The notes beneath the pieces are model-generated. The model was not told the DNA's origin. It searched no databases and saw only the letters and a list, made by a program, of their open reading frames with translations. From Fasciolopsis buskii (Eukaryota > Platyhelminthes > Trematoda > Plagiorchiida > Fasciolidae), in NCBI GenBank assembly GCA_008360955.1, contig LUCM01011141.1:64039-128038 (forward strand): a DNA stretch of 64,000 nucleotides, written 5' to 3'. Of the stretch, positions 1-12,062 are shown piece after piece; the first letter of the stretch is position 1; each line of letters starts with the position of its first letter. The position numbers and the translations under genes were made by a program.

Positions 1-330
1 AATCTGGTATTGGGTGCCACTTCTGAGAATAGCTTGTTTCAGCGTATGAAGCTTAGTAGACTACACTGGTTCGGTCACGTGTCTACCATATCGTGCCCTA
101 TTCTGTGTTCCTCCCAATGAATGGAAGAAGCCATGTGGAGACCAACAGATGACGTGGCAACGTGGGATGAGAAAGTGTACAGCGATGTTGGGTAAAGTAG
201 GTGTCTCACGCCTTCGTGGTTGGGGTCCGAAAAACTCATCGACTTGCCGGCTGGAGACACTGAAGGATATGGCAGTGAACCATGAACAGTGGCGCTCGTG
301 CTGTCCATTTCTATCGAATCGGAATGATTG
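1..330 (+). mobile_element. RTE-type LINE remnant, C-terminal tail of ORF2
   Basis: Frame 1 from the first base reads a segment with SRLHWFGHVST, matching the 'LRWLGHVLRM' block found after the reverse transcriptase in flatworm RTE-type LINEs. It stops at about 118-120, and the homology continues in another frame from 149 with MTWQRGMRKC, RLRGWGPK and LETLKDMAVNHEQWRSCC, which match the usual family ending (TW..GM, RLPGWGP, WLETL.DMA.N..QWR.CC). The body of the element lies outside the window to the left. At least one frameshift and one stop make it a dead copy. Assignment to the RTE clade rests on recalled family motifs, not on an alignment. Confidence 0.75.
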
Positions 331-1376
331 AAAACACGTGCGTTTGTACAGTTGGACTGTGTTTCGTGTGTTGGCTGCGGTATCGTCTTATCTTTTGCCG
401 CCTGTGTAGTTCCACTTCCTGTTCTCCCTGGATATTCACTCTTTTTATATAAACGTGTAACTCTGGAGAAAGGCAGCGGTCATTGAGGCTTAACTTGCTG
501 TTTAACGCTGAACGATGATGATGATGATGAAGAGAAAAATGTATTAGGGCCTCCCACACCTCATAGTCTTCTTCAGGGTAAAGGACGTTGGGCGGTTTCA
601 TTTGAGGCCGTGTGGTTTCCATCACCGGAAGCAGCATTTTCACCATAGCAGGCCGTTCTATCCCATGGAACGGGCGTTCACATTTTTGCCCGTACTTTAC
701 CGATCGCATCTGTTTTGCATGTTTCCTATACAAATACAATAGACTCGTAAACCAATGGGATCCTTCACCAAATCTCCACTAGATTTCCCAAAATCCCTGT
801 ATTTCATTCCAAATGTGTACAGCAAAATTACTGGTCATAAAGCTGGCGAGTCTGAGCGGTTTCGGAAAATTCCTACTCCACTTATCACTTTGCTTGCATA
901 CCCACGGATCAAGTTTCCACAACAGAGCGTAGTTACACTTTCCCCAAACGTTAATGTGAACAGACTGGGAAAGAACAGTTTGCCAGTGTACTTCACAATT
1001 GAATACAATGGATAAAGTTCACACGTGTGATATACCTGGACATAGAAATTTCGGGAAGGACGGTGTATACGATTTCTATAATGTATAAACTGGAATGCCT
1101 TTTTGAGCATTATCTGTGTAATTGTATCAGAATACATTTATACAAATCCAATGGGTCTAAAACTGAGAATGCAACTGAATTGTGCCGTTCAGTATAAAAT
1201 GCTTTTATCACTCCATAATCCAAATCCTGCATTTGGCCTATGGTTTTCCAGCTTTTTTTCTATGGTCTTTCAGTGACTAGAAAGAACAGATACCTTCGAT
1301 TAACCCGTGCGGCGCACAAAAGACATCCTAGTGAATCAGAAACCACATTTCACTTCTTAATATCTCATTTTCACAG
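331..1376. other. intergenic or intronic, no gene recognised
   Basis: This stretch separates the LINE tail from the CFAP57-like exon and is probably intron of that gene. A short (TGA)n run lies near 512-527 and could be the 3' tail repeat of the preceding LINE, since RTE elements often end in short tandem repeats. Two overlapping open frames near 755-1137 show no recognisable domain. No upstream CFAP57 exon was seen here. Confidence 0.4.
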
Positions 1377-1796
1377 GAAAACGTTACCTTGATTGGGGAG
1401 ATCAATAACTTGCGTAAAGAGTTAAAACTCAGCCGAAATCGTATAGCCGAACTGGAAGCTGCTATTGGCTTAAACAGGAAACAAGGAGACAATGCACGAC
1501 AGTTGTTGTTACAAGTAGCTAAAAGCCGTCAAAATGCTCTGCTTGAAGCGGAATACGAGCAGGCCCAACGTGCACTGAGTGCACAAGCCAATCTGATTAG
1601 ACAATTACAAACACGGATTGAGCAGTTCGATGTGAATACCAGCAATGTGGATGATTTTCTTAAGGATTTACAAGCCACCATACAGGCACCGCTGCCAGAT
1701 CAGGGACAGCCAATTTTCGTGGGACCGCAAACTCAACCGTTACCTCCAATCAAGTCTAACAAACCATCTCCACTGAACAATGTAACACCATCTTAA
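1377..1796 (+). CDS. CFAP57: terminal exon of CFAP57 (WDR65)-like cilia/flagella-associated protein
   Basis: The exon opens directly after a pyrimidine-rich acceptor ending in tttcacag at 1376 and runs in frame to a TAA at 1794-1796, giving 139 residues. Its first residues, ENVTLIGEINNLRKELKL, closely match the conserved block near the C-terminus of CFAP57 (ENVsLIkEINeLRrELKf, as I recall it). A further heptad-rich stretch (RIAELEAAIGL, ALSAQANLIRQLQTRIEQF) suggests coiled coil, followed by a low-complexity Pro/Gln tail. CFAP57 is an axonemal WD40 and coiled-coil protein linked to inner dynein arm docking in motile cilia, which flatworms have on larvae, flame cells and sperm. The WD40 part and earlier coiled-coil exons are not visible in the first 1.37 kb and must lie to the left of the window. 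Confidence 0.7.
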   Translation, partial: ENVTLIGEINNLRKELKLSRNRIAELEAAIGLNRKQGDNARQLLLQVAKSRQNALLEAEYEQAQRALSAQANLIRQLQTRIEQFDVNTSNVDDFLKDLQATIQAPLPDQGQPIFVGPQTQPLPPIKSNKPSPLNNVTPS

Positions 1797-2879
1797 ATGC
1801 ACGGTGAGTTTCTGTGACCCAAGTCTTGCTCTACGAAACGCTCAAGATCGTATAAACGAGTTTCTTTAATCATAGATTTAGCCCTTAGTATCACATTCTA
1901 TCAAATAGGGAACTGTATTTGGTCTCTGCCCATCCAAAATTACGCTGCCTAAAAATACACGTTCGACAACCGGGAAGTATCTAGCCTATAGACAACGAAC
2001 CATGGAACAGAGAATTATTTCATAGAGATGCAGTATAGAGCAACAGAATGTGTATGATAGACTGTACTTGGCGGTGCCCGTTTTGGTTTCCCTTCTCTTC
2101 AGCATTATTATCCTCTTAGCTTTGGTTTGACTGACATATTGTTATATATATGCATATGTACATGCATATAAATGCATATATATATATATATAATACACGT
2201 GCCTTCAAAGTATCAAAGTTCTCCAGGCTCCGTTCACCTGTGCCATTCGTTCCATCGGTAATTGATTAACTAGACCAGTTTGGTGACCAAAAATAAGGTT
2301 ATCAAATCATCGGCCAAAATATTCTCGTGCAATCTGAGGATGCCTTTAAAAATCTCCCTGCTGCACACATTTGTACGTGTTTGGACTAACTACAACAGAG
2401 TGGCAGTGAGATACCGAGACCAGTCAAGCTTAGACGCCACCGTTACATGAACTACTCAGCAATCCTTAAAGCATTTCACCACTGTATTTGTTTTATACAC
2501 CAAGCTTTCGGGCATGTCGATGTTTAAAACGGACAGTCTGCATGTATGTGTGGACGCGTCAGAGCTCCGGCCCTTCTAATGGTATATCATCTGAGATCCA
2601 AATCTCTCATTTAGGATTGAGCTTTTCAACCGCAAAATATTCATCACCATATATCATAAGTAAACATGACAAAAACCTGATAGTAACGGAATAGCATGTT
2701 GAGGTTGAGTGGATTTTCAGCACAAAATCCTAATCCTAAATGTAGTAAACGTGCAGACATATGACCATTGGTGTGGTAGTTATTTGCTTTCAACGAATTA
2801 TTAATAAACTGATGAATTTGGTTGGGAATTGGCGAAGTTCCTTGAAAATTCCCACTGGGCACATTGAAAAACCATATGT
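1797..2879. other. downstream of CFAP57-like exon, no gene recognised
   Basis: Presumed 3' UTR followed by intergenic DNA. I saw no canonical AATAAA signal close after the stop. Open frames at 2488-2694 and 2644-2889 overlap on opposite strands and show no domain; the rightmost part grades into the Penelope-like element tail. Confidence 0.4.
2142..2193. repeat. (TA)n-rich simple repeat
   Basis: Alternating TA/TG/CA dinucleotides ending in an uninterrupted run of about ten TA units. Low-complexity, likely length-variable. Confidence 0.85.
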
Positions 2880-3757
2880 TGGTGAACAAGCACGTATGCA
2901 GTGATTCTTACTCATGTCACTACATCGCTATATATTTGGGAAAATTCTCTTTAGGATGGATTGGGTTAGTCAGATAAAATTATGGATGTGGATGAGATTT
3001 GGGGTGTTACATGTAAAATCTGAATACATAAGAACACGTTGTTGATTGTTTTTTGTTTAGGGTTTGCATTGGGACGGAAGGTGGGCCAAAGGAGTTGAAG
3101 CGCAACCACAAATTGTTTTTTGAGAGCACAGTGGAGGATTTTAAAGACGGATCGCGACAGGTTCCACAGCGCTCAAGAGGCAACACTTTGCCAACCTAGA
3201 CTGTTGATCTCTGACCTTATACAGGGTCCGGAAAGCTTGCGTCACATTCACGGTGTGGTTAGTCTGTGCTAGATCTGAAACGACTGCACTTAATTGTTCC
3301 AGTGCACAACCCCACAGGGCGATGGCCACGGATGCGTTCAGATAAGCGCCTGATCGTGCGGCCGATGTACATTGTTCCACAGGAACATTTGAAGGAATAG
3401 ATACAAAACGAAGCTGTAGAATCAGGAACTTTGTCTTTCAACCGTAATGACACTAAGGGGCGTGATTCGAACAAGATTCGGAGCTTGTCTGCGTAAAATG
3501 TCTTATTGATAGGGCTAATCAGTCTTCGTTGTGCTATCTCTGGTAGCGTGTCACCTTTGAATGGCAGAGATATGTATACTGGCCTTCTCTCTACCGTCAC
3601 GTTCCTAGGAACTTCCTTTCTTGTCTTCAATCTCTCATCAATTAATCTACTTGGGAAACCATTTACAGTGAATGCTCTTCTTACAGGTTGCAGTTCATCT
3701 TCAAGCGTATCTTCTGTGCATTGTCGAAGTCCAATGCAGTGGTCGAAGCTAAGTTAA
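2880..3757 (-). mobile_element. Penelope-like element (PLE) copy 1, GIY-YIG domain and 3' tail
   Basis: The minus strand from about 3757 reads CTEDTLEDELQ, then a PLE linker (RRPVYISLPFKGD, SRPLVSLRLKDKVPD) and a GIY-YIG endonuclease start (CSCGTMYIGRTIRRLSERI). A frameshift near 3300 moves the rest to another frame (DLAQTNHTVNVTQAF, EPVAIRL), the expected remainder of the domain. The non-coding tail to about 2880 is clearly similar to the tail of copy 2 (40151-40440), including a GATTGGRTTARTCAGATAAAA-like block. PLEs are retroelements with a reverse transcriptase related to telomerase and a C-terminal GIY-YIG nuclease. The RT part is missing, so this is a 5'-truncated, inactive copy. Confidence 0.8.
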
Positions 3758-4099
3758 TGAATAGTTAAACTTCTATGTTAACTATTGGTCATTTCGTATG
3801 ATTAAACAGTTGTTGAGCGCAGAGCATAACCGTGTTCATTGTGGATTAATGCTTAAAAAAGCTCATGTCCTTTTCAAGTCTGCTTAAAACAAATATCGGA
3901 TACCCATATGTACCTTAAAGAAACAGGATTTTCTGCATATACCGACGAAAATTCAGGTAGACAAAAATATAAGACATTATCTACATCCATTCCCCGTCGT
4001 TTGACAGACTCTACTCATCACCTAGTAACAGACATAGGTAGTTAACAGCACCCCATGTCAAGAAATTTTCAGGGAAATAGGTTTTCTTGAAATACGTAA

Positions 4100-5410
4100 G
4101 GTAGCTGAATCTAACTGTCTGCCTCCATCCTTCTTCGAGTACGGTGGCGAAGCATCCAAGTCAGAGTTAACAATACTAATGGATCAGTCTGAACAAGGAA
4201 CGAGATGCCTTAGGACTGGTATGAATCGGTGATTGTACCGTCTTCTTAGGAAGATAACAAGTTTTCAAGTGAAAATCACAGAAGAATTAGTTTGATAAGT
4301 GTCTCATCCTAGCTTCTCGCGGGCATTATTCCCCGAAAGGTGTGTGTGAGGAGTAATCCGGCTTCCGACCTGCTAAAGGTTGTATTGGCCATGCGTTTCC
4401 CTTGCAATAAACCTTGGAAAATAGGCACACTTTCCGTAGACCCACGATTTCTGTCTTTCTTCTTGTAAAAACTACTTTCGATTGAGCTGACCATACTATT
4501 CTGTGACAATACGTCTCATTGAAGGATATTCCACAGAAATTCATTTCGTTCTTCCAATCTCTGTATGGGAACAGTCAAAATCGAGTTCATGCAATCTTTC
4601 GCCTGAGTTTATCATGAGAAGTGGTGTTCGCCAAGTTTGCCCATTCCGTCTCTCATACACAACTTTGTCGCTGAGATATCTTCGTATGACTGTAATGACA
4701 TTGACATTTCCACAAACAGAAAACTGTCTGACGTAGAGCATGTGGACGAATGAAGACCCCCGATAAACTGCAGAATATTCTCGACCATGTGAAAGGTAGT
4801 GTAGCTACATTTAGGATGAATTTTGCAAAGTCGTAAAAACCATGTGGCATGACTGGACTGGCTTGAAGCCGAAACTCGTTCCCATGTAGGAATGAAGTGG
4901 AGGGGGGAATTTAGCTACTTGGGTGGTTGTATCTCACCTGATGATCGTATATCTGATGAAGTGTTGCCACGTATAAAAAGGCTGGAGCGGTAAGTTCGGT
5001 GCTGCTTTTGGGCCCAGAAACATGGCTACTGAGAGCCGACTTGCGAAGACTGTCAGTTTTTGGGCGCTGTTGTCTTGAAACTATCGGTGGAATATGGGGC
5101 GAGAATCGTTTTAGTAACTCAGTGCTTGAACGGTAGGTACTGGATCACAACATCGAGTCTTTATAACGTGTATTGAGTCAGAATAAGTTGAGGCTCTTTG
5201 AACGTTTTCTTCATGCCCACGTACGCTGCTGCCGGGGGCAGGTTTTTGTTGGAAGATGGGTCGAGGTGGCCAGTCGATCAATAACTTACCCACTGGACTG
5301 GCTCTTGTAGTTCTATTTAGGCTATGGGGTTTGTTCCCACGGGATGCCCTCCCCAAAGGGTGTTTGAGACAATAGGCGATATGACTGAGTGTGGCGGTCA
5401 GTGACGTTTT
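4100..5410 (+). mobile_element. RTE-type LINE remnant, reverse transcriptase to C-terminus
   Basis: Reading the plus strand across several frames gives the RTE reverse-transcriptase order: DWYESVIVP (usual DW.ES.IVPIFKKG), ENHRRISLISVSS (usual NHRGISL), a FRPAKGCIGH block (FRPGRGC.D), NRHTFRRPTISVF, LSPEF.MRSGVRQVCPF (usual SGVRQGCPLSP), then GGCISPDDRISDEV and later LFRLWG and ETIGDMTECGGQ (WLETLGDMA). The YADD catalytic block was not seen, and frameshifts and stops are frequent, so the copy is inactive. The order of blocks shows one decayed insertion rather than scattered fragments. End points are approximate. Confidence 0.75.
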
Positions 5411-6195
5411 TTCCTTCACTGTAAAGTTGTTTAAATTATTGGCGTGAAAGTGCATTTCAAAATTTCTCATTCACTTTTGTCCTTCGATTAGCTGGTGTCT
5501 TGAGGTAACAAGAGAAACCGGATCGAGCTAGTGTTATTTTAATGGTTTTCAAAACGGAGATAAACTTGAAAGCTTCTGCCCGTCGTTTAGTTGCTTGGAC
5601 CTATTTTACCCAATCCTTGTCTAGGGATTTCTGTGTAAGCCACGTCGAGATCGGCAAGTCATTTGTGACTTGTCCAATCCAGTAGCGTATGTTTATGTAG
5701 CTTGGTCGAAATTTCATCGATGGATTTAAAATCCGCTCACGTCCTCTGTGGTTCAGTGTCAGATTATCTACTGGGGTAGGAGAATGCCACTGGTTTGATT
5801 ACGTCAACCTTTGAATTTGTAATGCATGGGCTAATTTTCCATTTCGTATAATATTTGGCTTCCCATATCATTTCTAAACATTTCAGCCTATGTTCTATTC
5901 AGTAAAAGTATAAGAAACTAAAGCATTACATTATGGGGAACTTGCATGGGTTAATATTCTAGTGAATCTCCGTCGAAGTTTGTCACAGCAAGGACCGTGT
6001 TGTTTGATTTGCTGTTGACCATAAACAAACGGACAAGAACCACCGTCGGTTACCTCGGATTTTTTCACATGCAGCAATCTATTTGGTGCTCGGCAACTAA
6101 CCTTTGTAATATTTCTTACGAGGTCCTGAAACAACCGTAGTTAACAGGACCAAATGATGTAAGGAGTGTATCGAAAAATCGATGCCCCATGTATT
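5411..6195. other. intergenic, no gene recognised
   Basis: Both strands carry frequent stops. The open frame at 5931-6134 on the minus strand has no recognisable motif. Confidence 0.35.
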
Positions 6196-6364
6196 GGTTT
6201 TAATTGAGAATGATATAATGTTAATAACAACGTTGTTGGTAGATCAATGCATTTAATTGTAAAACTTGCCTTGAGAAAGACTACCCACGGTAGTCGAAAC
6301 GTTGGCGCATTACATCTACCAACAACGCTGTGTTATTAACATTATATCATTCACAATCACAACC
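6196..6364. repeat. fold-back inverted repeat with central hairpin
   Basis: The arm 6196-6244 is repeated in reverse complement at 6314-6364 with a few mismatches and a small indel; both contain a GATATAATGTTAATAAC core and a GTTGTTGGTAGAT end. The ~70-bp spacer holds a second perfect 7-bp hairpin (gactacc-cac-ggtagtc, 6279-6295) directly followed by gaaacgttgg. No coding potential was seen. The form fits a MITE-like or other non-autonomous fold-back element, but no flanking target-site duplication was established. Confidence 0.75.
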
Positions 6365-7492
6365 GTACTTAACTTTCTACCTCTCAGTATTGAAGTGATT
6401 CTGCGAGATAAATGGTTAAGTCATCGCCGAAAGTCCAAACGGTTTACTTAGTAGTATATAAGTCATTTGGTAAGCGTTGGTCAACCGTTGACAATATTCA
6501 TGAATTTCTCATCAATTTAACCTACTGGGGTAGCCTCTTAAAGTATAAAGACATGGTAAGAGTACTATTACGTTTATCACTATCTAATTAGGGACAGATG
6601 CTTTGCGTCTGTTTATATGGCGCAACTGTTACGTACCAAAATGCAAGAGTGAGATAGGCACGTAACATGTTCATCTATCAAAAACCACGTTGATATCACG
6701 TGGTGGATTATTTCATGAAAATACAGATGACTCTGCTCTCGTGCCTTTATATTTTTCAGATCAGAAAGCTCTGCAAATGATGCCACGATCAATCCTTATG
6801 CTGGTTACAAAGTGAATTTTTGGATTCTTTGCGTCTTGGTGAACAGACTTGACAGATTGATCTTCATTGCACTGAAGTGTTCTTGTATAAGAACTAATAA
6901 AAATCTTGATGATTTTGTGTTCTGACTGAGACATATTAATGTATCATACGATAATAAATCCCATTGAACGTCAATGTGGAGTGTACCTGAAGGACTTATT
7001 CGTTCCATACAAGAGGCTTACGTATATGGTGATTTTGTGTTGTTCATGATACTAGGGTAGAATTTTCAAGAACGTGGTTCGGACACAAGCTTCGAAGCCT
7101 GTGGTTTTCAGAATGTTCGAACTACTTATGGAGTGTGGGTTTGATTCTGGGCCGGATGACGCTAACCGATGGAGCTTTTCACCAATGGAATTTATGTATA
7201 TGGATCTAATTCCGTGATTCTGTTGATGAATCAACTATGGATTAAGAACTGGAGTTTTATATGGTCTTCAACCAGCCGAGTTCTACGACTGCATGCGGCC
7301 ACAAAATTATGCGAAATGTCTTATTCCTACTAATGCAGACGTAAGCAACAAAAGAACTCAGGAGACAATGGACCAAGTCACTGGAGCTAGACGAGAGTTA
7401 CAACTTACTTCACCCAATCAAAAGCCAATGTGAACTGGTGTATTCACGTGTAAATGCGCAAATATGACTAGCGAGGAACTGAAGTGGTAAGG
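6365..7492. other. intergenic, no gene recognised
   Basis: AT-rich, with short overlapping open frames (6805-7008 and 7052-7234, minus strand) lacking any domain signature. Confidence 0.35.
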
Positions 7493-8073
7493 TCATGATA
7501 TTCGCGGGAAAGTAGGGTAAAAGCCAGAACTGACTAGAGCGAGATATGCAAAAATCCATAATGGACAAAAGAAAAATGGAAGAAGAGGGTAAATGAAACG
7601 GATTTGTTTCACTCGCTTTAACGAATGCTGATGAAAATCCTGTCCTAGAAGTTCATTTGCGAGAAATAATAGAACTATCATAACGTTATAGACAGTCAGG
7701 TATGTGCGGATTTCCCCGTTGTTATACAGTCTTTCTTCCCAGTTACTCATTTTTGTCGCCCAGCTTCTCAGTAAAATAAGGTAATTTCCTGGGTGTAGCC
7801 TCGGTACTCACCATAGTTTCATCTGTTCGCTATTAAAGAGCATCTCATAAAAAAGAGCAGCCCACAAGAATCTGCCTGGGTTCCTCTGGTAACTGGTACC
7901 GTACCCATCTGTATGATGAGTATGAAAATAGTAGCGAAAGGAAACATGAATAATAATCGGGTTTTCTTCTCATTAATATGTTTCGCATACAGATGGAATA
8001 ATACTCCAATGTAAAAAGACCAAACAGCATACAAACCAATACCACATATTTCCACCGTTGACAGCTTTAACAA
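7493..8073 (-). other. possible exons of an unrecognised multi-pass membrane protein
   Basis: Two neighbouring minus-strand open frames are unusually hydrophobic. The 5' one (8073-7819, 84 codons) contains VWSFYIGVLFHLYA and LLFMFPFATIFILIIQ. The 3' one (7750-7493, 85 codons) contains TVYNVMIVLLFLANELLG and FIYPLLPFFFCPLWIFAYL. Together they give about four potential transmembrane segments separated by basic loops. A donor-like GTGAGTACC occurs at about 7814-7806 between them, but I could not build a splice that joins the frames cleanly. The family is not recognised, and AT-rich non-coding DNA can give hydrophobic frames by chance. Confidence 0.15.
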
Positions 8074-10450
8074 TCAACATCATTGATGACAAGCTGCCCA
8101 TTAGTCAGTCGACGAACGTTGTTGATATTTCGTCACGCATTCTAGTCCGGACACTTAACAAACTAAAACCCTAAAATTTTTGCCTTACGCTCTTTCTTAT
8201 AAACTAGCGCCACTTCTTTCCAAGTAGGTTCATATCTGGGGACCTGGGCAGCCATGGAGGGATTATGTTTCACCGGTGTTCTTGTAACACATTTTGTTTC
8301 CTATGAGGGGCTTTTTCGTCTTGAAATTATTTGACTTAGTATTTTTGAGAATTGATCTGTCTTCTCCGGATAAGATACACAGTCTTCGTCGTGTTCGTAC
8401 TCTTCACTCCATTACAAACTTAAGAATTTCAAAAGGGAATATTATTTTTTTACATTCCATTATTCTGTCAAATATTCTTCTTGAACGGACGATCGGGTAC
8501 GTAGCACATGTGTATACATGCAGATGAACGCACACGTTCCCATGCTACTTACGAGCACGAATCGTCCAGCTATCTGTCGTGTGACAAACGCCCGTTCGTT
8601 TACCGATCTATGCCTATCGGTCACTATCGCTCGACGGCCCTAAACGGGCACTCAGTCATTCACTGAACAACCAGCTTCGTGGACGGTTGTTCTGTGCCTC
8701 CTAGTAAGTGAGCTCATAACATTGTCCCTTTAAAACGATCATTTTCAAATGGTGACGATGTTGATTTTAAAGGTTTGGATCGCCCTTCATCCAAAATTAC
8801 ACAGGCGAACGTGTGGTAAACCGAGTCGGAGAGCCCCTCTCCCACCCCGCACGCAACACGTCCGAACGCGAAGCAAAATAGTGGTTAGTGCCAACCGTCA
8901 GGCAATGGGGCAGAATGGATCCAGTTTCGCGAACTTATTCATCTGCATGGGACACAAAGGGTAGCTTGTCCTAGTCCCATGATAAGTCGTCCCTATCAAG
9001 ATCCCATCGCCTTCGGGTCACTGTTAACCGTAACGGTCAAAAAGACCCTAATTTTGTTTTTGCTATTGACAATGTTGCCGGCAGCTACAGTTGGGTGTGA
9101 TGCATCGGCCTGAGATAAATTCAGCTCATCTCCAAACACACTAAAACTTGTTAGAAATTTTCTAACAGGAACACTCAGTGAATCTGCCTATTTCATAGGC
9201 GATTACCTAACAAAAGAACTGTTTTATCTATTCACACGTTTCCTTTTTAAACATGTTCTTGCACGTACTCGAGATTTCAGTTGAACCAGCGTCCCCCGAT
9301 TGACAGGAATCCTAAAGATCCTCGAAACTGCGACAATGCAGCTTAAAGTCAGCAGTAAAACCAGTCACTGGCCCCTATCATGTTTCTTTATATGGCTCTT
9401 ATATGCCATGAGAATGCCTCCTGATTATGGGGAGGTTGAATATCCACCCCTAAGAGTGCTCGAAGGATTTACTTGATTTGACTTGAATCCAGCACACAAT
9501 CACCGGTGTGAAAGTAGTCCCGACGGCTGTCACGTTGCAAAGGAACTGGATCAAATCAAACACACGGACACATACGTGCATGTGCATAACTTCCTGGTTA
9601 TGTTGAGGGCGTGGTACTATCCCTCGAATGCAGCTCCAGCATGGTCACATACCAACAATTACGAGGTGACCAATTCGATTTAAGACGGGATACATGCATG
9701 CGCTGACTGGAATCCGGAGGGAGGATAATGGACTGAGACCGACAGTCCAACCATGCACATACACACGCATTCAACATCGTAGTCCATTTTGCTTTCGATG
9801 TTTGAAACCCATGCATCTGCAAACTTACTAGCGCAAGCGAGATGAACAAAAGACTAGTCTGACCTGTGATCCGAATGCGACCGGACTACTGGTCAGTAAG
9901 CTTTTGGAGCATCACAAGCTGTTCGTCAGGTGTGTGAGCCATCACTTACACATTTTGCCGACCTTCACACAGCGTTTTCGCACCAGCAGATAAATGGCCT
10001 CTTTCGATCTGGGTGGGGGGGATGAAATTCCTGGCAAGTCCTTCACAAGCTTAGACTTCAGCGTGGAAAGCTCAGACAGTACTGCAGCTAAACTAGCCAA
10101 TTTAACAATAAGCTGAAAGGCGCGATTTCAACGTTGTGCCTGTACGTACGTACACACTCGTGGCATCCCTCTTCGATTCCAGCCGATTCTATCCTCAATC
10201 AACCCAGACCCATTTGTCAGGCGTGGCTCAAGGGTTCACGCGATGGTTCTGATCCTACCGCTAGCTTATCTTTGATCGGTTTGTTTGCAGTTTACTCTAT
10301 GCGGGAATGACGATCAATTTACAGTCGCGAAAGCCTGGGGTCAAGATGAGCTGTGGTTGGCGTGACTGACTGCCACGCACGAAGCGTTGCACGCCCGAAA
10401 GTTCGATCGTCAGGTCAAAGCTGCAACGGGCAGATGATCGAGAACTGGCA
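8074..10450. other. intergenic, no gene recognised
   Basis: No conserved motif found on either strand. The segments 8750-9000 and 9900-10400 are richer in G+C than their surroundings and could be old repeats, but I cannot assign them to a family. Confidence 0.3.
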
Positions 10451-10483
10451 CACCCAACAGTATGTTTCACATACTGTTGGGTG
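10451..10483. repeat. perfect 14-bp hairpin
   Basis: CACCCAACAGTATG (10451-10464) is followed by a 5-nt loop TTTCA and its exact reverse complement (10470-10483). The flanking bases do not pair. In intergenic eukaryotic DNA its role is unknown; it could be a recent palindromic insertion scar or a transcript hairpin. Confidence 0.9.
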
Positions 10484-12062
10484 AGCGAAATTTCACTGGA
10501 AGCACATGACCGGCTTAGCGACTACAGCCGCTTTGGGAAGAAAAGTCAATACTTTTGGGTCTTGTGTACTCTTTCTGAAGGTTAGTCTTGCCAGACCGGC
10601 GAAAGTCCTCCCTACGCACCCCCATGTGAGTACTAAATGGACTTACCATCCATTTACGCTCCTAAAGACTCAAATGAGATTCCGGTGAGTGGCTCACATT
10701 ATTCGTCGTCTGCTCCGGAGTGTTCGCGTGAGTTAAAGAGAACAAAATTTGTGCTGGCACTGCTGTGCAGGAGCATTGGCTACATAGGCGACTGCGCAAT
10801 ACAAGTCTCATTAGCCATCTGGGAAAACAAGCTTGTCATGCGATCAATTGGTGATTCTAATAAGCACATAAAATGCTGCTTGTAAGCTCAGAATCAGGTA
10901 TTCATAATGTAACTAAAAGTTAAATCGTGAAGTGGGGCGCATTTGAAAACGTTAATTTGAATAAAGCGCAAGAAATCTTTCTGAGACCTGCACTAGAAAA
11001 TGTAAACAGGTATATGTACTGTACTATCTCCGCAGGATTTTCAAGCTTTATAAAGGAGTAAGCTGCCGCCGAAATATCGAGCAAGCCAGATGCACTGGGG
11101 ATCTAAGATTTATCCTACATAGCCATATCCGGTAGTATTTGCAAAGGATCTAAGATGCACTCAACTTCTGACTGAGGAGAATATTTGAAGTCGATGATGA
11201 CGCGTCACCGGACAGGGGTGATAATCACGGCTGATCCAGGCTTCGCAACTCTGTCGCCTTATGGATCTACTGTTCACAGTGCAGTATTGGAGTTATTGGA
11301 AATCAGTATGATCTGAGACGTTGAATTGAGTTAAAGGATATATGTGGATTATCGTCAGTTCATATATGGCCACTTTCATGGAAAATCAATATTGTTTCCA
11401 TATTTCCTTATCAAAAAGGTTTGGGCAGCAAATATTTGCAAGGCACTATCCCAAGACTTCGTTCCTCTCAGTACCACAGTGAATTCCAAGGTGTGCTTCT
11501 TGACTACGATTCACCTAAGTTGTCACTTGCATCGTTATCGAAAAGATCGCCCTTGCATCTTTTAATCCACTGCGAAAATCACTTCTTTATCGTACTCTCA
11601 TCCGGAGTTATGAAAGACGGGTTGCCCCTTAGGATCTCGCCATTTTGTCTGTGTTCATATTCTCATGATTCTACTGGTATACTGATAAAATGATCTTGAA
11701 CCTTGAAGGTCTTAAACCACAACGTTTGACTCCCCAAGATAAAAAGAAAACTACAGAAGTGGTTCTACCGTATTGCAAAACAGCTCCGTCAATCAGTAGG
11801 TCAACAAATAAACCCAAAGAATAAAAATGAATTTGTTCTTCCGATTAATGATCATTTATGCGCTTTTTGGAAAATCGGTGTGATAATAATATATATTTGA
11901 GATCCATTATTCACTTACATTTTACAACAACCAGGCAACACCCAACCTTATAAGGAAAGGCCGCAAAAGCAGTCGTCATTCGATTACCGGGACATTCATA
12001 ACTGACCAGACGTTAGGATGCAATGACGAAGAGAATTTTCACAAAAAGACGATACGTAAGAA
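10484..12062. other. intergenic, no gene recognised
   Basis: Two overlapping plus-strand frames at 11344-11565 and 11421-11693 are longer than most around them, but show no domain and lack clear splice context. Nothing else was recognised. Confidence 0.3.

Noticed and set aside
4930..4970. CTGATGA words near 4.9 kb as a hammerhead ribozyme core, a known feature of schistosome satellites
   Set aside because: No matching GAAA and stem partners were found, and the bases encode the ISPDDRISDEV block of the RTE-type LINE.
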